Under the pieces are notes generated by a model. It worked only from the letters and a program-made list of their open reading frames with translations, had not been told where the DNA came from and did not search any database. DNA of 64,000 nucleotides from Paramecium tetraurelia (Eukaryota; Ciliophora; Oligohymenophorea; Peniculida; Parameciidae), in the NCBI RefSeq assembly GCF_000165425.1, contig NW_001799155.1, forward strand, positions 254,022 to 318,021. The letters run 5' to 3'. The translations under genes were made by a program, and so were the position numbers. Shown in pieces: positions 52,078-63,533 of this stretch (its first letter is position 1; every line of letters begins with the position of its first letter).

Positions 52078-52413
52078 TAATTAATTGAAATTAATTCAGC
52101 TTTCATAAAAAATAATTCGTTACAATAGTAACTTAAAAAATCATAGAAATGTATTACTAAAATCATGGATATTGATGAGCATAGTAGTTCATTTAAAAAA
52201 ACAAATAAATTTTGACAAAATCAAATACAATTTTACATTTATCGATCAAATTTTTTAATTTTTAAAATTTCTCTTTTTTATCATAATATTAGAGGAATAG
52301 GAGTTTCATTAATAAATATACTTGATTAATATTCTATAGATACTTGTATAATTCAAATAAGTTAAACTTCTAGGTTGCTCATCTTGATGAAAAACACATA
52401 ATCAGAATTTTCA
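52078..52413. other. Intergenic between two minus-strand genes
   Basis: About 335 bp upstream of topoisomerase III. A+T-rich, nothing named. Confidence 0.5.
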
Positions 52414-54159
52414 TCATTTGGTATTTGTATTGCATATTAGATGTTTTTCATTAAATCTAAACACACTAAAGTTTTCTCCTCTTTTCTAAATGCGAACAAG
52501 TAGGAACAATTCAAAAGCAATTTAATTGTAGTCTTTGTTTAGCTTGATAAACATTCTAATAATATTAATTAATGCATTACCTCCTTTTTCATTGAGACCA
52601 TAAAGCTTTGGAAATACCTATTTTTATTTTATTTAAGTTAAGTTAATCATTCCTGCTTCAATCTCGTAATTTTCCACTGAAGACCTTATATATATATGAA
52701 ATTAATTCTATTCTGTTAATTTAAAAACACCTTCCACAACTGCAAAACACTCTTTTATACTAAATATTGTGCTAAATTTATTGGAGTATTTCATATGTTT
52801 TTCAGATTTATCAATATCGAATCTTTTAGATGTGTTTTATTATATTTCTTTGATTTAATCAGTATCTAAGTAATTTCTTTTATCATTAGATCTTGCCAAT
52901 TTTATAACTTTTTATTCTTCAGTTTACCTATCCTTATAACCCTTTAAAGGTGGAGGTTTTTGGGGCGATAAGCTTAATTCATGAACAATATCATTAGTTT
53001 TGTTCACAGATTAATCAGGAGGGGGTATGATCTTACTATTCATATTTTGAGTATTCTATTAAATAATATTATTTTAATATTATTGCTAATTATCTTTGTA
53101 CCCTCTTAAGGGTAATGGTTGATTTTAAGGGATAATATCAGTTATTTACTTTGCTGAATTAGCTCTAATAATATTGTCTGTTGATTGAATTTCTTAGGGT
53201 TCTGATAATAAATTTGGACTTTAAGATTGTACATAATAATCTTATTTCAGAGATGATTATTGTTCAAAGTGTTGATTTTTACGGACATCCTTTTATTTAG
53301 TTAATACTATATATTTTTGGGGTTTGTCATTTAATTTATTATTGTTGATATTAGTTGTTAAACCATTTCCATTTTCTTAATGAATATAGTGATTCTTCTA
53401 TGGTTGGTCTCTCTGTTAATTGTTGTCTCCTAAATTAAGGGGATCTTTTTAGATTTGAAAATCGCATTTTAATTAAATTTCTTTTAGCATGTTGTTGTTT
53501 TCAATTGTATTAGTCAATAATTTATCTTTTTAAAATATTGGGATAGATTGTTATTAAGCATATTATTGATGAGCTAGGATTTTGTTATCATTTAATTTAT
53601 GTTATAATTTATATTCCCTTTATCTTTTATTTTCTTTTATTTAATTAAACAAAGATTATTGAAGTAATTTTAATTCTTATTCAGTCTTGACAAAATGCAT
53701 CTTAATTTGTTTCTATAGTTCATTATATTAATGTTCGGTCTAATATAAACAATCCTTGAAGAAGTGAAGTTATTCATTATCCAAATTTTAATATACATCA
53801 ATTAATTTCTAAATTTTTGTATCCTCATCAATTTGATTCGGAAGTAGGTAATCTTGATATTATTAATATGATTAGATTTATTCCTTCCAATTTTTATAGG
53901 TTTCAAAAAATGTTTGATTTATTAAGGATATTAAGGCATCCTCCTGATTAATCATTATTTTGTGGATTCTAGCCAATAAATCTTAAAGCAAAGTGGCTTT
54001 CTTCTTATTTAATTTTGTATTTATGGTATTAATTAAATCTTCTTTCTCCAATACCTCATGGCCTTCATTTTGATGAGCCACAATTGATTCCCAATCGTTT
54101 AAAATTCTATCCTGCTTGCATTGGGCACTCACACAAATAAAATAAGCTTCTTATAACAT
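52414..54159 (-). CDS. Q/N-rich coiled-coil protein with repeated PPPLKGYKD motif
   Basis: ATG 54159-54157 to TGA 52416-52414 is an exact triplet length with no intron (581 residues). The N-terminus has one CxxxxC and a few His residues (ICVSAQCKQDR, AHQNEGHEVLE), B-box-like in spacing only. Coiled coil fills about 30-200. The middle is Gln/Asn-rich and disordered. Two copies of a short motif occur (QPLPLRGYKDNQ and KPPPLKGYKDRQ). The C-terminal 130 residues look folded (FSTIFSIKECFAVVEGVF, KLYGLNEKGGNALINIIR). Function unknown. A scaffold with two docking sites is a guess. Confidence 0.78.
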
Positions 54160-54279
54160 AATTATTAAGTGTTTGCTTGGTTTTTCATTTATAAAGAGCA
54201 AAACTTAAGATAATCCTGTAAATATTATGAAAATAAGTATTTTTTAATTGTAAATTAAATTAAAATGATAATTATAACA

Positions 54280-54629
54280 TCACATTAGTATAGGTTAGGA
54301 TGATGTTCTTGTATATTGCTTAGTTTCAGTCATATTTCTAATTTCAAGAGCATTAGGATGGTTTATTACATCTTTAAAAGAGCGATACGATCTCTTTTTA
54401 ATATTTTCATGAATGAGCTATGATCTATGCTTATTTTCTTTGATAGTGTCTTAACCTATAAAGGGATCTTGAGAACCATTAGGAGATATATAATTGCTTA
54501 GGTGACGACTATGGATAGCTGTTTTGAAGTGGGATGGTGTATTAAATTCACAGATTCCTAATTAGAATGTCTTAAGTTATTAACATAATAATTGTTATCA
54601 ATATTTTTAGGAGTGTAAGTATGTTTCAT
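54280..54629 (-). CDS. Small hypothetical protein, N-terminus uncertain
   Basis: The C-terminal 90 residues are convincing (HFKTAIHSRHLSNYISPNGS, then DPFIGQDTIKENKHRS) and end at TGA 54282-54280. The best start, ATG 54629 (MKHTYTPKNIDNNYYVNN), lies in a different frame. No 19-35-nt intron connects them, so a one-base indel near 54550-54585 or an unseen exon is needed. Charged and soluble, family unknown. Confidence 0.5.
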
Positions 54630-54748
54630 ATTTGATTTGAAAATATTCTATTTTACATAGTCATCGTCTTAATATTTCAATTAACTATCAAACAATATAA
54701 CTTAAATCATGTTTTATTTTTGTTATTCTCATTCATGTTCTTTTTGTA

Positions 54749-55299
54749 TCATTATTTTATATTAAGATTTAAATTATCTTCTCCAGAAGGATTAGTAATA
54801 GTTTCTGTTCTTGATTATCTGGAATCTCTTTTTAGAATATCAGCATTTTTTGGGTCACTTAATATTAACATTTTATCCTTTTTAGTCATTATTTTAAATG
54901 GTTGCAAAACATATTGTGTTTCTTGTTTTTACTTTCTCAATAGGCTATGTATTTTTTTTAGATTCTGATGTGCTATTGCCTTTATGTATCTAAATTCAGG
55001 TTTGACATTGTCTAAAACTCTATCTAATTCTTATTGATTATGGTTTCAGGACCATAAAACTCAGCAAAACAATCATAAATATTTGAGGATGCCATCTGAA
55101 AATGATCGGCTGTTTCAACAATACCATTTTACATTTATTGACAACCTCAACGAAGTCATTAATTATTCTTTTGTGAATAAGGTTTAGGTAATTAAATGTA
55201 ATCGAGAGGATTCTTTTTCCAATATTTTTTCAGATTCACTCTAACTGGAGCATCATGCCAATTGTGAATTACTTAAACATTTTTATTTAAAGGTTTCAT
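54749..55299 (-). CDS. Small hypothetical protein with one frame break
   Basis: From ATG 55299 the frame reads MKPLNKNVQVIHNWHDAPVR, and later DFVEVVNKSDHFQMASSNIY and DRVLDNVKPEFRYIKAIAHQ, to TGA 54751-54749. Two introns are clear (55110-55132, 23 nt; 55024-55052, 29 nt). The total is one base over a multiple of three. The mismatch lies near 55165-55175, between PKPYSQKNN and DFVEVV. About 166 residues if corrected. No family recognised. Confidence 0.6.
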
Positions 55300-55308
55300 A
55301 ACTTTATA

Positions 55309-55660
55309 TCACTTTTTTATAATTAATCCCCTTAACTTATTCAAGAAAAATAATTAACAAAATGCTTATTCATTTGATTCTCCCTAGTCTATGTTTTTGG
55401 CAGCTTTAGCTTTTTTCTATCTGATTAAAACTCTATACAAGTTCTTATTAAGAGATTCTTTAAAAAAATAATCTTAATCAACTTAAAGTGATCCATTAAG
55501 AATATTATAGAAATTCTAAAAATTACCATCTATCAACATTCTATTATGTAAGTAACCACCCAAAATCAATTTATGAATTTCAGAATATCCTAGAATTCAG
55601 TCAGATGTGATAAAACATATCCCTAATTCTCATAACAATAATGACAATTAATTTAATTCT
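55309..55660 (-). CDS. Small hypothetical protein, 5' end unresolved
   Basis: A clear C-terminal region of about 90 residues (GYSEIHKLILGGYLHNRM, IDGNFQNFYNILNGSL, Lys/Ala-rich end) stops at TGA 55311-55309. That is only 9 bp before the next gene's ATG. A possible start is ATG 55663 with a 23-nt intron, but the following join is not solved. Function unknown. Confidence 0.5.
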
Positions 55661-55763
55661 ATCATATACATTGGACCAATTATAACATAATTAGAAAGAT
55701 AAAATGACTAGTTCTATATATACCAATTTTACTATGACTAATTAATTTTATTATTTTTCTCTC

Positions 55764-56318
55764 ATGAATTTTAACAGATAGGAGTCATTTTCAAGAAGAA
55801 ACACCATACTGTCTCGTCCAAATAGATTGTATTCAATCTAGGATAGAAATTAAACTGAAGATCTTAAAATTTTAGTAGAATTATCATGTAGAAGAAACTC
55901 TATCTAAGATCACCCTTCAACTCTTAGACAACCAAATTCATAAAGATGTTAAATATAAAAATATAGAAATCTTTATTTATATGATAAAAAGCTTTTCAAA
56001 AATAGAAGGGAATCTAAATCATAGAAAGAAAATTGTCATGAATAAAAAGAATCGAAATTCTCTATCAAATTATAAATGCCATAAACTCATCTCAAATAAG
56101 AAGAAGAAATGAAGATTTTTAAACTCAAATTAATGAAATCAGAAGTTATTAGAAATAGGATTCCTGAAATTTCAAAAGATGCGAAGCCTAATAATTTTCG
56201 TAATAATAAAAAAATGTCTAATCTAAATCTTGAACCTCTTAAATTCGCAAACTTAGTCGTTTTACCTTCGGTTAGAGGATGGGATAATAATAACTAAAGC
56301 TCTTACAGATCTAATTGA
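55764..56318 (+). CDS. Basic hypothetical protein, 184 residues
   Basis: ATG 55764 to TGA 56316-56318, an exact triplet length with no intron. It is Arg/Lys/Ser/Gln-rich (RRNTILSRPNRLYSIQDR, EMKIFKLKLMKSEVIRNR) with no hydrophobic core visible, so it is probably disordered. Several RxxS sites could be kinase targets. No family. Confidence 0.65.
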
Positions 56319-56612
56319 TGAATTATTAATGTTTTTTGTTTCCATTTATATACTTATGATACATATCAATAATAATTGTCTTGGATTCGACCTATTCTAC
56401 AAAATAATTACGTATTTATCATCTCTCGAATTATGACTCAAATTAATTCTATAAATAGGTTACAAAAACCAGCTATTTATAATATAATTCTATACTTTTT
56501 AATGAATAAATTGTACTGAATAGGAAAGTCTGATATTTTTTGGTTATAATAATAAAAAAGAAGGTCTTATTTTCAATATTTAGAATAATATAATTAATTA
56601 CATCAATAATTT
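56319..56612. other. Intergenic, convergent ends
   Basis: About 295 bp, A+T-rich, no feature recognised. Confidence 0.5.
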
Positions 56613-57642
56613 TCATAGTCTTTAACCATTTCTCCACTAGTATACTACTGGTTCTTGATTTGCACTTATTAATTTACCTTCTCCATGCTGTTTACCATTT
56701 AACCAATAGCCTTCATATTTTTTTCCGTTGCTCCATTCCATTACCCCAAAACCATGTTTTTCATCGAATTCATAATTACCTTCATATTTTCTTCCGTCAG
56801 GCCATATTTGAGTACCAGTTCCATGCATCATATCATTTTTCCAATAACCCTCATAATATCTCCCATCAGCCCATGTATATTTGCCAAAACCATTCATTTT
56901 ATTATCCTCCCATTATCCATCATATTTACTGCCATCAGCCCATCTGTATATTCCTTAACCGTTTTTCAAGCCTTTTGAGTACTGTCCTTCATATTTGCTT
57001 CCATCTACCCATGTTTCACAACCAGTTCCATGATATAGATCTTAATCCCAATCTCCTTCATATCTAGATCCATCTTTATGCATGTATACTCCATATCCTT
57101 GTGCTTTATCATCCCTCCAAAAACCTTCATAAATATCCCCATCAACATGGTAGAATATACCATAACCATTTGCTTAATTGTTTCTCCATTCTCCGATATA
57201 CCGTGCTCCATCCTTCCAAATTTATTCGCCAAAACCATCTCTAACCTCTCCTAACTATTATGATCTATTGAATTACCCAATCTCCATCATAGAGCAAATT
57301 ACTATCAGACTTTTTCTTCTCTGTATTCTATTGTTATAACGATTAACTAAGTTCAAATTTTTGATAAGGAGTTTAAAGTGAATTAAACTCTTTATAAGAC
57401 TTAATGCTTTAGAAGTAACAATTTTATCCTTAAGGTGCTTCGTTTCTGTGTGAAAACTTTGATGATTTTTGATAACAATTATTGGTTGACTGATATATTG
57501 TTTCAGTATTATGCCTTCTTTAATTTAAAAGTTTCCTTTCGCTAATTAATTATTTCCTTATGCCGTTTGATCTCTCACTCCTTGTGATCAATATTTAAGT
57601 TGGTTCTTCCTAAGCTTGTAAGCATTTACATTCATTTCCCAT
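56613..57642 (-). CDS. MORN-repeat protein with N-terminal dual-acylation signal
   Basis: The protein has 335 residues with one 22-nt intron (57255-57276), an exact triplet length. The N-terminus [13 protein letters not shown] has Gly2 and a CxC for myristoylation plus palmitoylation. A Ser/Gln-rich linker of about 125 residues follows. About eight MORN repeats run to the end ([42 protein letters not shown]), closing with QWRNGQRL. The plan matches the gene at 8002-9131, so the two are paralogues or members of the same subfamily. A membrane-cytoskeleton anchor role is inferred from the class. Confidence 0.92.
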
Positions 57643-58127
57643 AATTTTATTTATTTACAATGATTATTACTTGTAATACACTTTCAAATTTTCTTACTTA
57701 CTAGTTATAATTTTAAAATTTATTGTTTTTCTTCATAATTTCTAAATCACAAATTTCACATTTATTAAAATAATATCATAAACAAGTTTTGACTTTAGAT
57801 ACTATTTTGAAACATTTTTCATGTATTTATATTTATATTCACTATAATATTAGAATATATCAATTAATTGTTAATTTAAAATAATTATAATCAATGATTA
57901 ATTTCATTATTACTTTATTTAACAATAATACCTTGTATTTCAATATTAAAAGCTAAGAGAATAATAATTAAATTTAGTAAAATATCTCAACTATTATTTA
58001 GAATTTATTTTATCTATAATTTAGAAAATATTATAATAAATCTTTAGAATCCTTAATAAGTTTTTCACTAAAAAATGAGCGAAATTTATCACATCAATTA
58101 TATTAATTATTATATTACCCAAACTAT
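57643..58127. other. A+T-rich intergenic region between divergent genes
   Basis: About 485 bp, the most A+T-rich part of the window's right half. No gene seen. Confidence 0.5.
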
Positions 58128-58325
58128 ATGAAATCAGCAGCACATACGGTGAGAATATACCCTCTGAGTACAAGTAATGAAAAAGACAACTAAGGAAATC
58201 TAAGAATTTTAAGTTCTAGAATAAATTTTGAAGATCCAACTACATTACTCCAAGCTAGAACTCTATTAGCTAATTTTATTACAGGAAACCGGTAGTCACA
58301 ATCTAATTTATAGCCTGAACAATGA
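58128..58325 (+). CDS. Small hypothetical protein, 65 residues
   Basis: ATG 58128 to TGA 58323-58325, an exact triplet length. The sequence (AAHTVRIYPLSTSNEKDNQG, then INFEDPTTLLQARTLLANF) reads as protein. The opposite strand is also open over 58099-58387, but its residues (many Leu/Ile/Val, no ATG start) look like the antisense shadow. Family unknown. Confidence 0.5.
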
Positions 58326-58709
58326 AGGGGATGAGAATCAAGGAATTTTGATATATAACTCAATTTATTATAAATTAGAATTGACAATAATTGTATACTT
58401 CCGTTAATTTAGCAAGTATGCTATGATGTGTTTCAATAATTTGGTTGCTATTGATAATTCCCCTACTTTATTATTAGAGAGCCATTCTTATTTTCATATA
58501 AAGATTAATATGAAGGATAATATATTGGAAATGTCAATAGCATATATAAATAATTATGAATTAATAATCATAAATTATTTATGGCAAAGTCTAAAAACTA
58601 ACGAATATATAGATGTATTATTATTTAAAGTATAAACATTAGAGTGATTCTTAAATTTTTAAATAATTTTAAATGTAAATTAATATAATATACAGAGTTA
58701 TCAATTAAA
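58326..58709. other. Intergenic, convergent ends
   Basis: About 385 bp, A+T-rich, nothing supported. Confidence 0.5.
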
Positions 58710-59038
58710 TCAATATCTATGGCTTTCTATTTACAATTTAGAAGAATTTCTATTTAATAATTGTCTTTCCATCATACTGATGACTGTGGGACGAAGATTC
58801 TCGCTTTGAAATCTTTGTCTCTTTTTAATGTGTTTGCCCACTGATGGAATTTAGAAACCTTCTAGTTTGACATCTTCAGGGATGATTGTGAGTGGCAGAT
58901 TCTTAAAGCAATTTGGGGTTTCATAAGCTAATTATAGTTCTGGTATTAAAATGGAAGAATCTTTTAATGGTCTTGATTATATAAAAAATAAATGTACTTA
59001 ATGAGAGGTGCTCTAGGGATTATATTTTAGTTATCCAT
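58710..59038 (-). CDS. Small protein, 100 residues
   Basis: ATG 59038-59036 to TGA 58712-58710 with one 26-nt intron (58972-58997) gives an exact triplet length. The spliced frame reads IIPRAPLIKPLKDSSILIPE and TIIPEDVKLEGFQIPS, then a basic end (HIKKRQRFQSENLRPTV). Proline-rich and basic, no domain known. It is divergent from B9D2 (318 bp). Confidence 0.68.
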
Positions 59039-59356
59039 ATCGTCATAGGTAAGTAGTCTTTTTCGTTTTTAATCACACATAATATTTTCAAAAATAAATA
59101 ATGAAATGTGCATCACAAATTCTTTTGGACTTAAAAACTCAGTTAATAAATAAATTCCTTCTTAAATTCAACCAGAATTATCTAGAAACTCATATTTGTT
59201 CAGATTATATTTCGCATAAGTTTAATTTCTTCTATTAGCATAGGTTATATTAATATAAATAACAGAAAAAGTACTATTTTTAAATACTCCTTACAGAGCT
59301 GACGAATAATATTTTAGTATTGATCTATATTATATTTAATATTATAAAATTTGAAA
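59039..59356. promoter_or_regulatory. Divergent intergenic region before B9D2
   Basis: 318 bp between two start codons on opposite strands. It should contain both promoters. No specific element can be named. Confidence 0.4.
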
Positions 59357-60116
59357 ATGAGTATGCCTTATCAATAGACAGGAAATCAAATAGATTATTA
59401 AGAAATCAAGTAAACTAAGGCTGATTTAAAGGCAGAAGTACACTTCATAGGATAGATTGTGGGTGGTCTTGATTTTCAAACAGATGATGGATTATTTTGT
59501 GAATTGGCTATAGATTGTGGAGATGGATGGGACTTATTGCAACCAGGAAACAATAAAGGAATTCAAACTCAAACAAGTTATGCAAATGTAAAAAATATCA
59601 ATTATATATATTCATTAGCCAGGATAATTATTCTCTTGGGGTCACCCATTTGATTTGCACTTTTCAGTATCAAATATAATTGGATGGCCTAAAGCTTTAT
59701 TAAAAGTGTGGAGATTAGACTCATCAAATAAAATAGATGCTTGTAGTTATGGTACTGCATTATTTCCAAGAAGTGCTGGTTATCATTAGATTACATGGTA
59801 TCAATAATATCTATTTAGTGAAACATGGACTCCAACTGGAGAGAATTTAGATCTTGAAGTAAGAAAACCTAATGAAGATTTGGCAACTAATACAGATTAA
59901 TTCTCAAAATTTGATCGATCCTTAGACTGGAGATTTTAGGCCTTGTCCTTTTACATGGAAAATCTGCCTAGACTGACCACGTTGGCACCATTAACAACTG
60001 ATAAGGGAGACTTTGCAAGGAGAAAGATTTTAAATAGTATTTCAAACGGAAGAGTAATAATTGAAGTTGAGGTGGTAATGAAGAACTTTAAAAGACTGAG
60101 CTTTTCAGGATAATGA
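59357..60116 (+). CDS. B9D2: B9 domain-containing protein 2 (ciliary transition zone)
   Basis: ATG 59357 to TGA 60114-60116 with one 31-nt intron (59588-59618) gives 242 residues. The B9 (C2-like) domain is clear: AEVHFIGQIVGGLDF, GLFCELAIDCGDGWDLL, then HPFDLHFSVSNIIGWPKALL, AGYHQITWYQ and a C-terminal GRVIIEVEVVMKNFKRLSF. It is longer than animal B9D2 (about 175) because of an insert near 160-210. B9 proteins with MKS1 form part of the transition-zone gate at the ciliary base. Confidence 0.93.
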
Positions 60117-60172
60117 ATTTTATTGTGATTTTGAGAGTTCTTATGTTTAATTTTATTTTACTTAAAAATTAT

Positions 60173-61318
60173 ATGGACTCAGCCTTTTTATTTTGGGAGA
60201 AGTATTTCAATAATCAAATAGAAGTGAGTTGGGATGAGTTTAGTGAATCATTCTCTAAGTTTATACAATAGTTTGGATCAATAATATTGGATGACGACTA
60301 ATTGCTATTCATCAAATAGATTATAGATCCAGATTATAGAAATGTTATTAAAATAGGAGACTACATAATATTCTATGAGATTGTATTTCTATTAATTTAT
60401 GCATAGTATTGGAAAATATAGTCTAAACGACAAGCATTATTCAAACATCAGTTTACTCTTCAATCTTTTCAGATTCCTAAACAGACTTTGAGATGTATCT
60501 AATTAAAGGTTCTTTACATAACTAATGGATATCCAGATTAATTCAGAGATATACAAATAACCAGAACTACTTAAAATAATCTTCCCTTAAAATAAGAAGA
60601 AGTATTTACTATTGGGAGTGGACAGAACTGTGATCTCTAAATTTTGAATGATTTAAAGGTGAATCCTATTCATGCTAAGTTAATATGGACTCCAAACAAT
60701 CTGTTCCTAATCAAAGACAATTCAAAGTCATTCAGGACCTGTTAAAGAATTAAATAATCACTAATTTTAGATGCATATATGATTATAAAACTCAATCAAG
60801 AAACCATATTTTAAATAAAGTACATACAGCCAATTCCAAAATTTTCAAGTCAAATTTCAACTAATTAGGAGAGTCTCAAAAATTCTTTACCTGATCTCCT
60901 TAAATAGTTAAATCAATATAAATCTGTATAAGATTACAGAGAGAGAAAGATTAATTTAATATAGCACGATGAGGAACCAACTTTGATACTTGAATTTATT
61001 GGAGGTCCAATGAAAGGAAGGGAATTCACTCTCAATCCCAGTTAAGAATATACTTTGGGTTGTGGTAAGACATGTTCAATTTCAATTCGGGATGGTACTT
61101 TATAAAAGGAACATTGCTCAATAAAATTTAAAAATAAATAATGGGTAATCTAACCGAAAGAATCAAATCATTTGGATCCAACTTAATTTGGTACATTTGT
61201 GATGTTAGCTAATCAATAACAATATGATTTGTATTTGCCAAGCAGATGTCATGTCCTACATGAAGGTATGTAGATTGTTATAGGACCTGTCCTGTTTCAA
61301 ATTCATTATTTTAGTTGA
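60173..61318 (+). CDS. Protein with two degenerate FHA domains
   Basis: ATG 60173 to TGA 61316-61318, an exact triplet length with no intron (381 residues). An N-terminal helical region of about 120 residues (LFWEKYFNNQIEVSWDEF) comes first. FHA-like domains follow at about 140-215 (FTIGSGQNCDLQI, VNPIHAKLIW) and 290-381 (YTLGCGKTCSISIRDGTL, QKEHCSIKF, then FGTFVML). The fold signature Gly and the His of the SxxH loop are kept. The Arg after GxR and the Ser of SxxH, which bind phospho-Thr, are replaced in both. It is 56 bp downstream of B9D2. Confidence 0.75.
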
Positions 61319-61359
61319 TGTCTTTTTTGCATTTTATATATATATAATTAAAAATCGAA

Positions 61360-61635
61360 ATGGATTCAGATAAACAACATCATTAACAAAGTTGTTAAAG
61401 ACTAAGTAGGAAAAGTCATACGTTTGGACCTAGTGCAAGCATAGGATAACTGGAAGCTAAGCAATTATAAGATGAATCCAAGAAGAAATTCACTGTTTCT
61501 TTTAAATAAAATGATGATGTTATCATCGTTGAAAACTGGAAGATATATAATGTTGATGTTAGCAATCCTAATTTTCAAACATAATCAAACAATAAATCCA
61601 ATACTGGATGTTGGAATATCTGCTCTACTTTTTGA
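61360..61635 (+). CDS. Small protein with RVxF-like motif, 91 residues
   Basis: ATG 61360 to TGA 61633-61635, an exact triplet length with no intron. A basic Ser-rich N-terminus (CQRLSRKSHTFGPSASIGQ) is followed by KKKFTVSFKQNDDVIIVENW. The KKxFxVSF stretch fits the loose RVxF docking code for protein phosphatase 1, followed by an acidic patch, so a PP1 regulator is possible. This is inference only. It is 41 bp downstream of the FHA gene. Confidence 0.6.
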
Positions 61636-61983
61636 TCTAATTATATTATATTTCTAAAATTCTGTTTTTTAGTTAGTAATATTATTTTTTAAAATCATCT
61701 CAATACTTTGATTCAAATTTCTTAAATTTTGGAAATCGTTTTTCGATTACCATAAAATCCCTGGTTAAATCAACAAATAAGTTAAAATCAGATACTCTTT
61801 GCTATATTATTCAAATTCAATTATAAATCTATTGATATCAATTATAATAATTTAATTCATAATTAATTTTTAGAATTACATTTATTAGTCGCAAGAATAT
61901 TAGTTCATTTTTATTCTATTCATCCCACTTCTAATCCCTTAGAAAACTATATATTATTATATTTAATTAAAAATATCTATTAT
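61636..61983. other. Intergenic, convergent ends
   Basis: About 350 bp, A+T-rich, with no supported gene. Confidence 0.5.
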
Positions 61984-63280
61984 TCAATTCTGATAATTTG
62001 ATTTGTATCTTGGTAAAGAGCTTGTGGTTTATTTACAAGAATTTCTGGTCATGTAGTCTAAAATAGCATCATTGATTGATCCTGTGACTTTTGGTGGGAT
62101 AAACAATAAAGGCTCCTTCTAATTGATTGTACTATACATTTTACTATTGTTTTCATCAACAGCTGAATATGCCATTTTTACAGCTTAATTATCATAACCA
62201 CTATTGTAATTGTCCTTAACATTCGTAGTTATTTAGATTTATGAGAACTTTTTCTCGAATTGGCTACTAATTTGTTCTATGTCTTCAAGTAATTCCTCAC
62301 TAATATCCTAAAACAATTTGCCTTATTATTTTGATTCATCATTTGTTATCACTTATTACCTATTGCAAATAATCACATTCGATTCACTAGCAACAAAATA
62401 TAAAATGGCTGCTTTCGAATCATTTTCAGCTGGACTTATGTAGATTGTGCAATCAAGTTTAACTTTCGAACTGTAATTCAGAACAGGATTATATGTTTTA
62501 GCATAGATAGACTAAATACTTAGATTACCATATATTTCTTCTACAAAAGATGAATTATAATATGGCAATGCTCCTGACCAAATATCCACTTGTTCTGAGT
62601 CTACGGATAACGGAGAGAAGGATATTTCATCAACATTGCATGTCATTCCAATTGGATATGTTTTCATTTGCTGAGTGATAGTTTTACAGTTTTCATAATT
62701 TATTGTAATTAATTTATTTTTTAAATTCGGCAGTTCTATTTCTCTAGATTGAAGCATATTAACAGGTTTCATAATCGTAAAGAAACCTTTTTCTGAATAG
62801 GCTCCTACAATAAAATGCAACTAAATTAACTTGGTATCATAATTTTTTTCTATAAGTAAATAAGTAAATGACAATTTTAAAACCTTTATGTGAGATTTAG
62901 CTAATGGTTTGAGTGCTTTATATATAATATCAATTGGAATTTGACAGCAAACATAGTTCAATTAAGAATTTAATAAGCAAACATCTTGTTACATTTTAAT
63001 GTTTAGACAGCTTGTTTCTGCAAATTTTAGATGATTTTCTCTAATTTACGATTAATATTCATTAAAGAAATCATTATTTATTTATGCAAAGCCAGCAGGT
63101 TTATCTGATTTATTGAGTTCATTAAATCTTTAATTCTCCGGTATTTCTGAAAATTGAATTTCTTTTAGTTAAAATCAGTTAAATACTTTCATCATCACAT
63201 ATAATAATAGGAAAGGAGAAGATTTTGAGTATTTATAGAAATTAATCTATTTTGAGTTTTCCCTCTAAAGTGAAATTCAT
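61984..63280 (-). CDS. Unknown protein, possibly Hus1-like sliding clamp
   Basis: ATG 63280-63278 to TGA 61986-61984 with three introns (25, 34 and 26 nt) gives 403 residues, an exact triplet length. The N-terminal half (MNFTLEGKLKIDQFLQILKI, FFNEYQSQI, VCLLNSQLNYVCCQIPIDII) has the strand pattern and short similarities (MxF start, NFFNE-like, DIPI-like) of Hus1, a subunit of the 9-1-1 checkpoint clamp. The C-terminal half has strands (SKVKLDCTIYISP, KAAILYFVASESNVIIC) and an acidic helix. I rate the family call low. The gene itself is well supported. Confidence 0.7.
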
Positions 63281-63533
63281 TATAAAATTATTATTTATAT
63301 ATTTAAAACTATTCTCGATAAACTAGCCTGAAAGTTGAGTATTCAAGTTGACCTTCTCATATACTTATCTCTTATAGTAAAATTATTTTTTAATTCATTA
63401 CTATTATAAATTAAGAATTTCGATAATGCAGTATTATGATCAAATATGTCATGATAAACAGTTGTTAATATGAATTCTTAAAAGCTAATTATTTAATTTT
63501 CGATGTAATTTTTTAATAAATTTATTATATAAT

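Noticed and set aside
54720-54968. Plus-strand hydrophobic ORF of 82 residues
   Set aside because: Antisense of the C-terminal part of the gene at 54749-55299, which has matching introns and charged, soluble-protein composition.
56660-57067. Plus-strand 135-residue ORF rich in His/Phe/Ser
   Set aside because: Antisense of the MORN array. The periodic His/Phe pattern is the mirror of YEG/GW codons.
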